This document shows positions 16,996-26,389 of a DNA stretch of 64,000 nt, in pieces (position 1 is the first letter of the stretch; each line of letters opens with the position of its first letter). A program made the position numbers and the translations under genes. Location: positions 1 through 64,000 of the forward strand of contig RFZJ01000007.1 in NCBI GenBank assembly GCA_009920765.1, read 5' to 3'. This stretch comes from Planctomycetota bacterium. Lineage in GTDB: Bacteria; Planctomycetota; Planctomycetia; Gemmatales; Gemmataceae. The notes under the pieces were generated by a model. It was not told where the DNA came from. It worked only from the letters and a program-made list of their open reading frames with translations, and searched no databases.

Positions 16996-19900
16996 ATGAC
17001 CCTTTCTGATTTAAGCATTAAAAATCCTGTTTTTGCAGTCATGATCAGCGCTGCGCTCGTGGTTTTTGGTGCCATAGCCTATCGTGGTTTGGGAATAAGT
17101 CAGTTTCCAGAGCTTGATTTTCCTGTTGTAAGCATAAATACCACCAGAGAATCTGCTTCCCCTGAGACAATGGACTATGATGTTACTGATATAATTGAGG
17201 ATGCAGTTTCAAGTGTTGAGGGTATCGATTACATCCAGTCCCAAAGTTTGCAGGGTTCCGCTGTAACCACTGTTTTTTTTCGACTCGAAAGAAATATTGA
17301 TTCAGCAATGCAGGATGTGCAGAATGCTGTTTCGTCTGCGATGAACAGACTGCCCACGGATATTGATCCCCCTGTTATTTCAAAAGTAAATTTCAATAAA
17401 TTTCCCATTATTTGGTTGGGGGTTCATGGGCAGAAGCCTCTTTCTGAAATTAATCGTTTTGTGAATGATATTCTAAAACAACAAATCCAAACAATTCCCG
17501 GGTGCGGTGGCGTTATGTATGGTGGATTACGCCCCCGCAATATGCGCATCTGGATCGATCAGGAAAAGCTTGAGGCTTTTCATATTGATGCATTGGATGT
17601 TTTTCGTGCACTTCAGGCCGAGCATGTTGAAAAGCCCGCTGGTTACCTCAAATCAGATAAACGCGAGATTAATGTTAGGCTTATGGGCGAAGCGAAAACG
17701 CCTGCCGATTTTTCTCGTCTCCCCGTTATTTCCAAACCGGATGGTTCGATTGTAACCTTGGGTGATGTTGCAATCATTGAAGATGGTATGACTGATCGAA
17801 GGTCATTTGCAAGATTTAATAAGGAAACAACTGTCGGCGTCGGCGTAATGAGGGCGACAGGCGCCAATGTTGTTCAGGTATGCGAAGAAGTTAAAAGACG
17901 ACTCCCGATTTTGAGGGCCCTGGCACCTGAGGGGGTTGAGATAGGCATATCCACTGATTTTTCTTTGTTTATTAAAGATGATATCGAGGAAGTCAAGCAT
18001 TCCCTTGTCATGGGGGTAGTGCTTACCGCATTGGTAGCTTTGATGTTTTTAGGTTCCATGAGTTCAACCTTGAATGTTTGTGTTTCAATCCCCGTTTCCA
18101 TCATGGGGACTTTTGTTGTTATGAAGTATTGTGGGTTCACTTTGAATTTTATGACCCTACTTGGCCTTTCGCTTTCTGTAGGGGTGGTTGTGGATGATGC
18201 TATTTTGGTGCTCGAAAACATTTACCGGCGCATGGAAAATGGCGAGACCCGATTTCAAGCTGCCTATAACGGAGCCAATGAAATTTCGTTTGCCGCCCTG
18301 GCCTCTACCTTGTCAATCGTTGCAATTTTTATTCCTGTCGCATTTATGCAGGGTGTGGTCGGACAGTTTTTCTTTCAGTTCGGCATTACTGTTACAGTTG
18401 CAGTTTTAATTTCTCTGGTTGTTTCGTTGACCATAACTCCGATGCTTTCTTCTTTGTTTTTAAGGTTACATGAAGAAGTTTTGGTTAAACCGCGCACTAT
18501 GTATGGTGCAATATCCCACCCAATTAATCTTTTCAGATTCACATGGTGGGCAACTGATAAATATGTTGTTTATCCCCTATTGGTTTTGCCTACCCATTTG
18601 GTGATGGGTTTTTTGGAGATGATTTATAAGAAGGTTCTTCGGTTTGCTGTTGATCACCCCCTTGTAATTCTGCCTGTTGCATTTGGTTTTGCTTGTTCAC
18701 TTGGGTTTTTAGTTACCGGGTTGAAAATACCCCTTCCCCAGTGGCTTGGCGCTAAAATTGGAACACAGGCAATTGTAATCAAGCCTATTGGGACAGAACT
18801 TGTTCCTAGTGAGGATCAGAATAGATTTGTCATAAGTTTGATTTGCCCGGTTGGGGTCAGTATTGATTATGTTGAGGAAATGATTGGTAAGTGTGAGAAC
18901 CTTCTTGTCAATTTAAAGGATCCTGTCACCGACAATGAAATTATTGCCGCGATGTTTTCTTCCATTTCAATTCGCCCCGGTATGCTTATTTCTGAGGGGG
19001 TTGTTTTTATTCGGTTGATTCCATCATCAGATCGTTCTTTGACTCAAACGCAAATCATTCAAGATGTGAGGAAAAAGTTATCCGGGCTTGCCGGTGTCAG
19101 GCCAATTGTCTTGGATCTTTCCACGCAGGGGTTCACTCCCACAAGGGGGTTCCCTATTGATTTTGCAATTCAAGGGCCCGATTGGAAAACGGTTGTCGAT
19201 TATTCCGAAAAAGTTCGTATTCGCATGATTGAAAGTGGCATGGTTGCTGATGTTAATTCAGATTATCGACCTGGCATGCCTGAAGAGCAACTTTTTCCCG
19301 ATCGTGACAAAGCCTCGGAAATGAATGTGCCTATAAAGAAACTTGCGTTTCTTCTTAATGTTGCGTTCGGCGGGATGCGTAACGGTCGATTTACTGATGA
19401 GGATAAACGATACGATGTGCGAATGAGGCTGTTGGAAAACCAGCGTGATACGCCTGATCTATTGAGTCATTTACATGTCAGACAGGAAGTTCCATTGTCT
19501 GGAGGCGTTAATCCACCAACCATACCTATCGATGATCTTAGCCAGCACAAAACTATCTCCACTCTGCCGTTGATCAATCGTTACAATCATCTTCGTAAAA
19601 TAGAAATTACTGCAAATATGAGTCCAGGCGTTTCACAGGGTGAATCGATTGCTCGATGCAAACAAATCGCAGAAGAAGTCCGCGAGGAAATGGGACTCCC
19701 TCCAAGTTATCGCTCTGTTCAGTTGGGGAATGCCAAGGCTATGGCGCAGACCATCGATAGCATGTGGCGTTCTCTGGTTTTTGGTTTTTTGGTGGCGTAT
19801 ATGATTCTTGGGATTCAGTTTAATTCTTTTGTTCACCCAATGACAGTTTTGTGGGCGGTGCCCTTTGGTGTTACAGGGGGGCTTCTTGTGCTTTGGGTTT

Positions 19901-20349
19901 GTGGAGACACACTTAACCTAATGAGTATGATCGGCTTGGTTCTTCTTGCAGGATTGGTTAAAAAGAATTCGATTATTCTTGTGGATTGTGCAAATCATTT
20001 TCGGGGATCAGGCAAAAACGCCAGAGAATCAATGTTGGAAGCAGGGGTTGTTCGCTTGAGGCCCATTATGATGACATCTCTTGCGACCATTGCAGGAGTT
20101 GTTCCGCTTGCATTTGGCTTTGGCGCAGGTGCCGAAAACAGGGGGCCACTTGCCAGAAGCGTAATCGGTGGGATTTTCCTTTCAACGGTGATCACTCTGG
20201 TAGTGGTTCCTTCGTTTTATGTTCTTCTAGAAAAAATAAACCATTGGCTTAATTCTTTGCAAAAGGAGGTCAAACCATCTCCGGTTCCTCCACCAGCTAG
20301 CGATAGCAAAAAATCCAACTTAGCTGCATTGCAGCCTATTGAGGTTTGA
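16996..20349 (+). CDS. RND multidrug efflux transporter, first copy
   Basis: Inner-membrane proton-driven pump of the HAE1 (AcrB/MdtB) family, 1117 residues against the usual 1020-1050. It starts with the family N-terminus NPVFAVMISAALVVFGAIAY, then FPELDFPVV, the porter domains and the TM4 proton-relay pair Asp400-Asp401 in GVVVDDAILVLEN. The TM10 lysine is kept in GLVKKNSIILVD. The linker between TM6 and TM7 is longer than normal (about residues 490-590) and includes extra hydrophobic stretches. The gene lies 21 bp after the adaptor and overlaps by a few bases the leader of the second RND gene. Two different RND proteins in tandem suggest a heteromeric pump like MdtBC; this is inference. 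Confidence 0.95.
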   Translation: MTLSDLSIKNPVFAVMISAALVVFGAIAYRGLGISQFPELDFPVVSINTTRESASPETMDYDVTDIIEDAVSSVEGIDYIQSQSLQGSAVTTVFFRLERNIDSAMQDVQNAVSSAMNRLPTDIDPPVISKVNFNKFPIIWLGVHGQKPLSEINRFVNDILKQQIQTIPGCGGVMYGGLRPRNMRIWIDQEKLEAFHIDALDVFRALQAEHVEKPAGYLKSDKREINVRLMGEAKTPADFSRLPVISKPDGSIVTLGDVAIIEDGMTDRRSFARFNKETTVGVGVMRATGANVVQVCEEVKRRLPILRALAPEGVEIGISTDFSLFIKDDIEEVKHSLVMGVVLTALVALMFLGSMSSTLNVCVSIPVSIMGTFVVMKYCGFTLNFMTLLGLSLSVGVVVDDAILVLENIYRRMENGETRFQAAYNGANEISFAALASTLSIVAIFIPVAFMQGVVGQFFFQFGITVTVAVLISLVVSLTITPMLSSLFLRLHEEVLVKPRTMYGAISHPINLFRFTWWATDKYVVYPLLVLPTHLVMGFLEMIYKKVLRFAVDHPLVILPVAFGFACSLGFLVTGLKIPLPQWLGAKIGTQAIVIKPIGTELVPSEDQNRFVISLICPVGVSIDYVEEMIGKCENLLVNLKDPVTDNEIIAAMFSSISIRPGMLISEGVVFIRLIPSSDRSLTQTQIIQDVRKKLSGLAGVRPIVLDLSTQGFTPTRGFPIDFAIQGPDWKTVVDYSEKVRIRMIESGMVADVNSDYRPGMPEEQLFPDRDKASEMNVPIKKLAFLLNVAFGGMRNGRFTDEDKRYDVRMRLLENQRDTPDLLSHLHVRQEVPLSGGVNPPTIPIDDLSQHKTISTLPLINRYNHLRKIEITANMSPGVSQGESIARCKQIAEEVREEMGLPPSYRSVQLGNAKAMAQTIDSMWRSLVFGFLVAYMILGIQFNSFVHPMTVLWAVPFGVTGGLLVLWVCGDTLNLMSMIGLVLLAGLVKKNSIILVDCANHFRGSGKNARESMLEAGVVRLRPIMMTSLATIAGVVPLAFGFGAGAENRGPLARSVIGGIFLSTVITLVVVPSFYVLLEKINHWLNSLQKEVKPSPVPPPASDSKKSNLAALQPIEV

Positions 20350-20356
20350 ACACAAC

Positions 20357-23300
20357 ATGAGTTTGCCTGCCTTAAGTATTCGAAATCCTGTGTTTGCTGT
20401 GATGGTTTCTGCTGCCATGATAATTTTTGGATGGCTCGGCTACCAAGGTTTGGGGGTTAGTCAGTTTCCTGAGATTGATTTTCCTGTTGTTAGCATTGCT
20501 GTTACCAGGGAAGCAGCTTCGCCAGATATTATGGATGGCGATATTACAGATGTCGTGGAAGATGCGGTTGCAAGTGTGGAAGGCGTGGATTATATCATGT
20601 CCCGCAGTATGGAAGGCATAAGCCTTGTTACTGTTTATTTCAGGCTTGAAAGAAACATTGATGTTGCAATGCAGGATATTCAGAATGCAGTGAGTGCTGC
20701 CAGACGAAGATTGCCTGTCGACATCGATCCACCAGTTATAACCAAGGTTAATCCAAACAACCTGCCTGTGATGTGGCTTACATTGTCAGGTAGCGCACCA
20801 TTGCATCGAATCAGTGATTTTGCTGAAAAAGAGCTGAAGCAGGAAATTGCAGCGATTGCTGAGGTTGGTGGTGTTCAATTTGCGGGATTACAGGCCAGAT
20901 CCATTCGAATCTGGGTTGATCGAGATAAACTTACAAGTTTCAACCTTGCTGCAGATGATGTCAGGCAGGCTATTCAAAAACAACATGCAGAAATGCCAGC
21001 AGGGTATATTCAAAGCAAAATGGTGGAGTTTAATCTTCGAACCATGGGGGAAGCTTATTCTGTAAATGAATTTCGAAAGCTTTTGGTTGCGCAAAGAGAC
21101 GGACAGCACATTCTTCTTGAAGATCTTGCGGTTGTTGAAGATGGGTTGGAAGATCGAAGAAGCTTGGCAAGATTTAATCGCATGCCCGCAATTGCCGTGG
21201 GAATTCGAAAGGCGATCGGAGGAAATTTGGTCGGTTTGTGCGAGAACGTTAAGAGAGAACTACCCCGGTTGCGAAAAATGTTGCCACCTGGCGTAGAGCT
21301 TAGTGTGCCTGTTGATTCCTCGGTTTTTGTTAGGGAAAATATTGACGAATTAAAACTTACCCTCATGCTGGGTGTTCTTTTTACGGGCGTTGTTTGTTAT
21401 TTGTTCCTTGGTTCGATTGGAACCACTGTCAATATATGCCTTTCCATTCCAACTTCGCTCATAGGGACTTTTTTCTTCATTAATTACGGAGTAAAGTTTT
21501 TTGGCTGGCCCCCTTTTACCATTAATTTAATGACTCTTCTCGGGCTTTCTCTTTCTGTTGGTGTTGTGGTTGATGATGCAATATTGGTGCTTGAAAACAT
21601 TTACAGACTTAGGGAAAAAGGGTTGTCAATGATTGATGCTGCCTTGCAGGGAGCTGGGGAAATCAGCTTTGCTGCGATGGCTGCCACCTTTTCGATTGCC
21701 GCTATTTTTCTTCCCGTTGCATTCATGTCTGGCACCATAGGTAGATTTTTCTTTCAATTTGGCGTTACTGTTAGTGTTGCTGTTATTCTTTCCCTGGTTT
21801 GTGCTTTGACTCTTACTCCCATGCTGAGTGCATTTTTTCTGAAGCTTTCGCATGAGGAAGAAAGTGCTCCTCGTCCAATTCATATCGTCCTTGTGTTGTT
21901 GATTAGTTTGATGATTCAAACCCCATTGTTTGTTTTAAGACTTTTTGTACCTTCTGGTTCTTTGCTCGAATATTATTGCTGGCCCATCAAGTTTGTTTTT
22001 AAATACCTCGCAGATTCCTTCCCCATGTTTGTTGATCCTTTTCAGTTTCTTTCAGGGAAACCCGCTTGGATGATGTTTTCCTTGGAAGTTGTAGTTGAGG
22101 TTTTGCTACTTGCTTTATTGGTTCGTTATTTCAAGCTTGTACTCTGGGCAGTTCAGTTTTTTTTCCTGAAACCATTGTTTCTTAAGCCTACAGATTGGCT
22201 TTTGAATCTAACCACATCTGCTTATTCCAAGCTGTTGGTTTACTCGCTTAAATATACCAATCTAGTTCTCGTGCTGGGGGTTTTGATTGCCCTGGCTACA
22301 GGTTGTTTTCTGGGAATTGGGATTTTGGGGCAGGAACTTGTCCCTAGCGAAGACCAAAGCAGGCTATTGGTTCATGTGGTTTGTCCTGTTGGAGCGAGCA
22401 TTGATGAAATAGGAAATTTACTGGGCCGCTGTGAAACTATACTTGCAGACCGCAATGAAGTGGCTGGGATTATGACTGCCGTGGCAACTGAATCAGGGCT
22501 TTTAATGAACGAGGCAGATATTTTTGTTCAGCTTGTTCCAAGAACTGATCGTTTGCTGACTCAACAACAACTTGTTCCATTAATACGCAAGGAACTTTTG
22601 CAAGTTGAAGATGTACGGGTAGTGGTTCGAGATCAATCAACCGAAGGATTTACTCCTCAACGTGGCGATCCCATTGATTTCTCCATCCAGGGGGATTGGA
22701 AAATTCTACCAGATGTCGGGCGAAAAATAGTTGATTCAATGAATTACTCGTTGACCAAAAATAACCTCCCCATGCTGACCGATGTAGATATGGATTATCG
22801 ACCAGGTATGCCTGAAGTCCAAGTGACTCCCGACCGGGAAAAACTTGCGCTATTAGGTATGCCGGTTTCCCGCCTTGCTGAAAGCATAAGCCTTCTTGTT
22901 GGAGGTGAACGAGTGGGACGGTTTACTGATAAGGGAAGGCGTTACGATGTGCGAGTCCGTTTTCAGGAACAGGAGCGAACCTCACCCGAAAACCTACTTC
23001 TTATGACTCTAAGAGCCGGTGAAAACAAGCTGGTTTCTGTTGAGGATGTTGTGCAGGAATTAAAGACCGTTTCAACTCTTCCCGTCATCAATCGTTATAA
23101 TCACCAACGTAAAATCGAGATAACTGCCAACACTTCTGAAGGTATTTCTCAAGGTGAAGCTATTGCAAAATGTAAAGAACTTGCTGTTGGTATTCTTCCT
23201 GAAAATGTTACGCTTGTAGAATTAGGCAATGCAAGTGCCCTTAAAGAAACAATGACTAGTCTTATATTCGCCCTGATGTTGGGAATTGTGATTGCTTACA

Positions 23301-23791
23301 TGATTTTAGGGGTGCAATTCAATTCATTTATCCATCCTTTTACCGTAATCCTTGCAATGCCATTCGCTGTCACAGGTGCCTTGCTTACACTTTGGCTGAC
23401 AGGCGATACTTTGAACATGATGAGCATGATTGGTTTTATTCTACTTATGGGGTTGGTTAAAAAAAATTCGATTATTCTGGTTGATTACACCAATCAATTA
23501 AGAGAGCAGGGGATGGAGGTTGAAGAAGCCTTGGTCAAAGCTTGTCCAGTTCGATTAAGGCCTATCCTAATGACTTCGATCGCAACCATTGCAGGTGCAA
23601 TACCCGCTGCATTTGGGGTGGGACCGGGTGCTGAAACTAGGGCACCCATGGCACGTGCCATTATTGGTGGTATTTTGGTTTCTACGGCTGTAACTTTGTT
23701 TCTTGTTCCTGCATTCTACCTGTTTGCCGAAAGATGGCGTAGCTTCGCCAGCTTTCTTGCAAGGGTGGAGGATGTTCCAAAACCCAAATAA
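20357..23791 (+). CDS. RND multidrug efflux transporter, second copy
   Basis: Paralogue of the preceding gene, 1144 residues. The N-terminus (ALSIRNPVFAVMVSAAMIIF) and FPEIDFPVV repeat the pattern of the first copy almost word for word. The proton relay is intact: Asp406-Asp407 in GVVVDDAILVLEN and the TM10 lysine in GLVKKNSIILVD. Between TM6 and TM7 lies an insertion of roughly 110 residues containing two or more strongly hydrophobic segments (for example IHIVLVLLISLMIQTPLFV and LEVVVEVLLLALLV), not present in AcrB. The start is the ATG at 20357; an in-frame TTG at 20339 would overlap the upstream gene. It is followed after 20 bp by the XPB-like helicase gene. Confidence 0.95.
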   Translation: MSLPALSIRNPVFAVMVSAAMIIFGWLGYQGLGVSQFPEIDFPVVSIAVTREAASPDIMDGDITDVVEDAVASVEGVDYIMSRSMEGISLVTVYFRLERNIDVAMQDIQNAVSAARRRLPVDIDPPVITKVNPNNLPVMWLTLSGSAPLHRISDFAEKELKQEIAAIAEVGGVQFAGLQARSIRIWVDRDKLTSFNLAADDVRQAIQKQHAEMPAGYIQSKMVEFNLRTMGEAYSVNEFRKLLVAQRDGQHILLEDLAVVEDGLEDRRSLARFNRMPAIAVGIRKAIGGNLVGLCENVKRELPRLRKMLPPGVELSVPVDSSVFVRENIDELKLTLMLGVLFTGVVCYLFLGSIGTTVNICLSIPTSLIGTFFFINYGVKFFGWPPFTINLMTLLGLSLSVGVVVDDAILVLENIYRLREKGLSMIDAALQGAGEISFAAMAATFSIAAIFLPVAFMSGTIGRFFFQFGVTVSVAVILSLVCALTLTPMLSAFFLKLSHEEESAPRPIHIVLVLLISLMIQTPLFVLRLFVPSGSLLEYYCWPIKFVFKYLADSFPMFVDPFQFLSGKPAWMMFSLEVVVEVLLLALLVRYFKLVLWAVQFFFLKPLFLKPTDWLLNLTTSAYSKLLVYSLKYTNLVLVLGVLIALATGCFLGIGILGQELVPSEDQSRLLVHVVCPVGASIDEIGNLLGRCETILADRNEVAGIMTAVATESGLLMNEADIFVQLVPRTDRLLTQQQLVPLIRKELLQVEDVRVVVRDQSTEGFTPQRGDPIDFSIQGDWKILPDVGRKIVDSMNYSLTKNNLPMLTDVDMDYRPGMPEVQVTPDREKLALLGMPVSRLAESISLLVGGERVGRFTDKGRRYDVRVRFQEQERTSPENLLLMTLRAGENKLVSVEDVVQELKTVSTLPVINRYNHQRKIEITANTSEGISQGEAIAKCKELAVGILPENVTLVELGNASALKETMTSLIFALMLGIVIAYMILGVQFNSFIHPFTVILAMPFAVTGALLTLWLTGDTLNMMSMIGFILLMGLVKKNSIILVDYTNQLREQGMEVEEALVKACPVRLRPILMTSIATIAGAIPAAFGVGPGAETRAPMARAIIGGILVSTAVTLFLVPAFYLFAERWRSFASFLARVEDVPKPK

Positions 23792-23811
23792 TTCCCTCGA
23801 GCATTCTTTTC

Positions 23812-25194
23812 ATGGATGAAACAAATTTAGTAATACTTACATTTCATGAAGGGACTCTTGTGGTCAATGGTTTGCCCCAAGGATTGGTCCAAAGCTTTCC
23901 CTTCCTATTGTATGATCCCAGAACTAATAACTTTCGTTGTGAAGCCATTCATTATCGGTCGCTTATTCAAGGACTGGTTTCACTTAAAATTAATTTTAAA
24001 GATTCCGTCAAAATGTACCAAAATCAAGCATGGACTAACAAGGATGTTCGGCAACCGTTTCCCTATCAATCAGAGGCCCTTGAATCTTGGTGGAATAAAA
24101 AATCCAGAGGCGTTGTTGTTTTGCCTACTGGTACGGGTAAAACCTTTCTTGCAGTTTTAGCGATCATTCGCATGCAGCGCCCAACCTTGGTTGTGACTCC
24201 TACTATTGATTTAATGAATCAGTGGCATACGGTGCTTTCTTCTTCTTTAGGGGTATCTGTTGGAATGATGGGCGGTGGCACCCATGAAGTGCATGAAATA
24301 ACTGTAACCACTTATGATTCTGCTCATATTCACTTGGCGAAATGGGGAAATAAATTCGGCTTTTTGGTTTTTGATGAATGCCATCATTTGCCTGGTTCGG
24401 TTTATTCGAATATTGCATTAGGATCGATTGCCCCTTTTCGGCTAGGTCTTACTGCTACCCCCGAAAGAACAGATGGTAATGAATCAATGCTTGAGCAATT
24501 GATAGGCCCTTTTGTTTTTCGAAAAGAAATTGGAGAACTTGCAGGTAGTTACTTGGCTAGTTATGAATCGGAAATCATTTATGTTGACCTCTCTGATGAG
24601 GAAAAAATCGATTATGAAAATGCACGAAAGATTTACCGAGATTACCTTGTTAAAAGGGGGATAAATCTTAGAGGTCCCGGTGGATGGCAACGGTTTTTGG
24701 CGGAAAGTTCCAGATTTCAAGAAGCTAAAAAAGCATACGATGCTTTTAGATTGCAAAAGAAAATAGCTTTGCATTCCAAGGCTAAAATTGATGTCTTGGA
24801 GAATCTTCTCCGTAAGCATGCAAACGATCCCTGTATTATTTTTGCAGGTGATAATTCCATGGTTTACTCGATTTCCAGAAAATTCCTCATTCCTGCTGTT
24901 ACTCATGAAACCAAAGCCAAGGAACGAAAGCAAACGTTGGATAAATTTAAATCCGGCGAATATCTTGCTGTTGTCACCAACAAGGTTCTTAACGAAGGTG
25001 TTGATGTTCCCACCGCTGGCGTTGGTATTATCCTTTCTGGCTCTGGAACCGTACGGGAACATGTCCAGCGATTAGGCAGAATCTTGAGAAAGTACAAAGA
25101 CAAGCGTGCCATTCTTTACGAGGTAATTAGCCGAAATACCAGTGAGGAATTGACAAGCCAAAGGCGTAGGGAGCACGATGCTTACAGGAAATAA
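23812..25194 (+). CDS. XPB/Rad25-like superfamily 2 DNA helicase
   Basis: DNA-dependent ATPase/helicase of the XPB type, 460 residues, close in size to archaeal XPB. An N-terminal region of about 80 residues would correspond to the damage-recognition domain. It is followed by the Q-like region PFPYQSEALESWW, Walker A LPTGTGKT (Lys110), motif Ia TPTIDLMNQW, the DECH box (Asp188-His191), motif III LTATPERTDG, then motif V NEGVDVP and motif VI QRLGRILRK. The XPB RED motif position reads Arg-Thr-Asp. The C-terminal end overlaps the next gene, a DUF790/Bax1-like nuclease, by 17 bp. In archaea XPB and Bax1 act together in DNA unwinding and cleavage, so a repair role is likely. Confidence 0.88.
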   Translation: MDETNLVILTFHEGTLVVNGLPQGLVQSFPFLLYDPRTNNFRCEAIHYRSLIQGLVSLKINFKDSVKMYQNQAWTNKDVRQPFPYQSEALESWWNKKSRGVVVLPTGTGKTFLAVLAIIRMQRPTLVVTPTIDLMNQWHTVLSSSLGVSVGMMGGGTHEVHEITVTTYDSAHIHLAKWGNKFGFLVFDECHHLPGSVYSNIALGSIAPFRLGLTATPERTDGNESMLEQLIGPFVFRKEIGELAGSYLASYESEIIYVDLSDEEKIDYENARKIYRDYLVKRGINLRGPGGWQRFLAESSRFQEAKKAYDAFRLQKKIALHSKAKIDVLENLLRKHANDPCIIFAGDNSMVYSISRKFLIPAVTHETKAKERKQTLDKFKSGEYLAVVTNKVLNEGVDVPTAGVGIILSGSGTVREHVQRLGRILRKYKDKRAILYEVISRNTSEELTSQRRREHDAYRK

Positions 25195-26386
25195 ATTACT
25201 TGCGAAAAATTACAGGGGCAGGCTTCTCGTTAGTTATCTGGAACCCTCCGATTCAAGATGGAGTGGCGTTGTTGATTGGGTTTTATCCAAGGGGAAAGAT
25301 CTTCTGGGCCAATCAAGAAGCGTGTTTGAAGAGGAAATTAATGAATATCCTGGCACACTCCCTGATGCTTTAGTTTTTGCAGGATTGGTGAAGGTGTTTT
25401 CTGATAACTGTAGTTTTGAACAACCTGCGGAAGTTGATGCGATAAAAATCAGGGAACTTGTTTTTTCTTTAGCTTCAAAATTCAAACAGGAAGGGAAGTT
25501 GTCGTCCGATATTGAAGTTCGAAGAAATATTTTTGAGCTTGTAGGAAAACAAAATGAAGTTAATCCTGACGTCATTGATGCTTTGTTATATTCCGACCTA
25601 GAGTCGGAAAATAAACTTTTAGCGGTGCCTCAGGTCAACGCACAGAATCTAATCCATCGGTATAATCTTGCGCTTGCCCAGGGTGCATTGCTTAATTCCC
25701 TAAATATTGTTGTAAAACTCCCTGCATCAACACCTCCCGCAAGATTAAGGCAACTTACAAGATGGCTTAAGTTTCAGCGATTGTTGTGTGCTGTTGATAA
25801 AAATAAATCAGCGGGATTGATCTTGCAGATTGATGGGCCGTTGAGCCTTTTTAGAACAACCCAAAAATATGGGTTTCAAATTGCTTTGTTTCTACCAGCT
25901 CTTTTATTGTGCCCCCAATTTGAACTGGAGGCCGAATTGCTCTGGGGTAAAACCAAGAAACCATGCAAATTTCAAATCAGTAGTAACGATGGTTTGGTAA
26001 CCCATTACGCAGATTCAGGCATGTACCGTCCTCCCGAAAACGAGATTTTTTTTCTTTTGTTTAAAAAAAGGATTGATGAATGGGATATTTCCGACTCCAT
26101 TTCCGACATTGATTATTCTGATGATCTCCTTGTTCCAGATTTTGTTCTCAAAAGAAAAGCAGATCAAAAAATTGTTGGTTTAGAAATCCTTTGGAACTGG
26201 AATACGGCTATGGTCGAGCGAAGAATCAAAGATATGGAAAAGCTCAAGCTTCAAAAGTATGTTCTTGCTGTTGCTGATAAAGGAAACTTGGGGAAAGATA
26301 AGTTGGCACAAATACCTAATTCCGTTTATTTGTTTAAATCAACCCCATTGCCTCAGGAAATTGGGAAGATAATAAATGCAATTTGA
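25178..26386 (+). CDS. DUF790/Bax1-like nuclease, partner of the XPB-like helicase
   Basis: The 402 residues fit the DUF790 (Bax1) family: LLAKNYRGRLLVSYLEPSDS at the N-terminus, a helical middle part, and a C-terminal PD-(D/E)XK-like nuclease core. In that core VPDFVL holds Asp321 and GLEIL holds Glu336, followed by a WNW segment. In archaea Bax1 is a structure-dependent nuclease that binds XPB. The ATG overlaps the helicase stop by 17 bp, with GGAG upstream, so the two are translationally coupled, which supports a complex. The gene ends 3 bp from the convergent trpE. Family assignment is by pattern from memory and is fairly confident; activity is inferred. Confidence 0.82.
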   Translation: MLTGNKLLAKNYRGRLLVSYLEPSDSRWSGVVDWVLSKGKDLLGQSRSVFEEEINEYPGTLPDALVFAGLVKVFSDNCSFEQPAEVDAIKIRELVFSLASKFKQEGKLSSDIEVRRNIFELVGKQNEVNPDVIDALLYSDLESENKLLAVPQVNAQNLIHRYNLALAQGALLNSLNIVVKLPASTPPARLRQLTRWLKFQRLLCAVDKNKSAGLILQIDGPLSLFRTTQKYGFQIALFLPALLLCPQFELEAELLWGKTKKPCKFQISSNDGLVTHYADSGMYRPPENEIFFLLFKKRIDEWDISDSISDIDYSDDLLVPDFVLKRKADQKIVGLEILWNWNTAMVERRIKDMEKLKLQKYVLAVADKGNLGKDKLAQIPNSVYLFKSTPLPQEIGKIINAI

Positions 26387-26389
26387 TTT

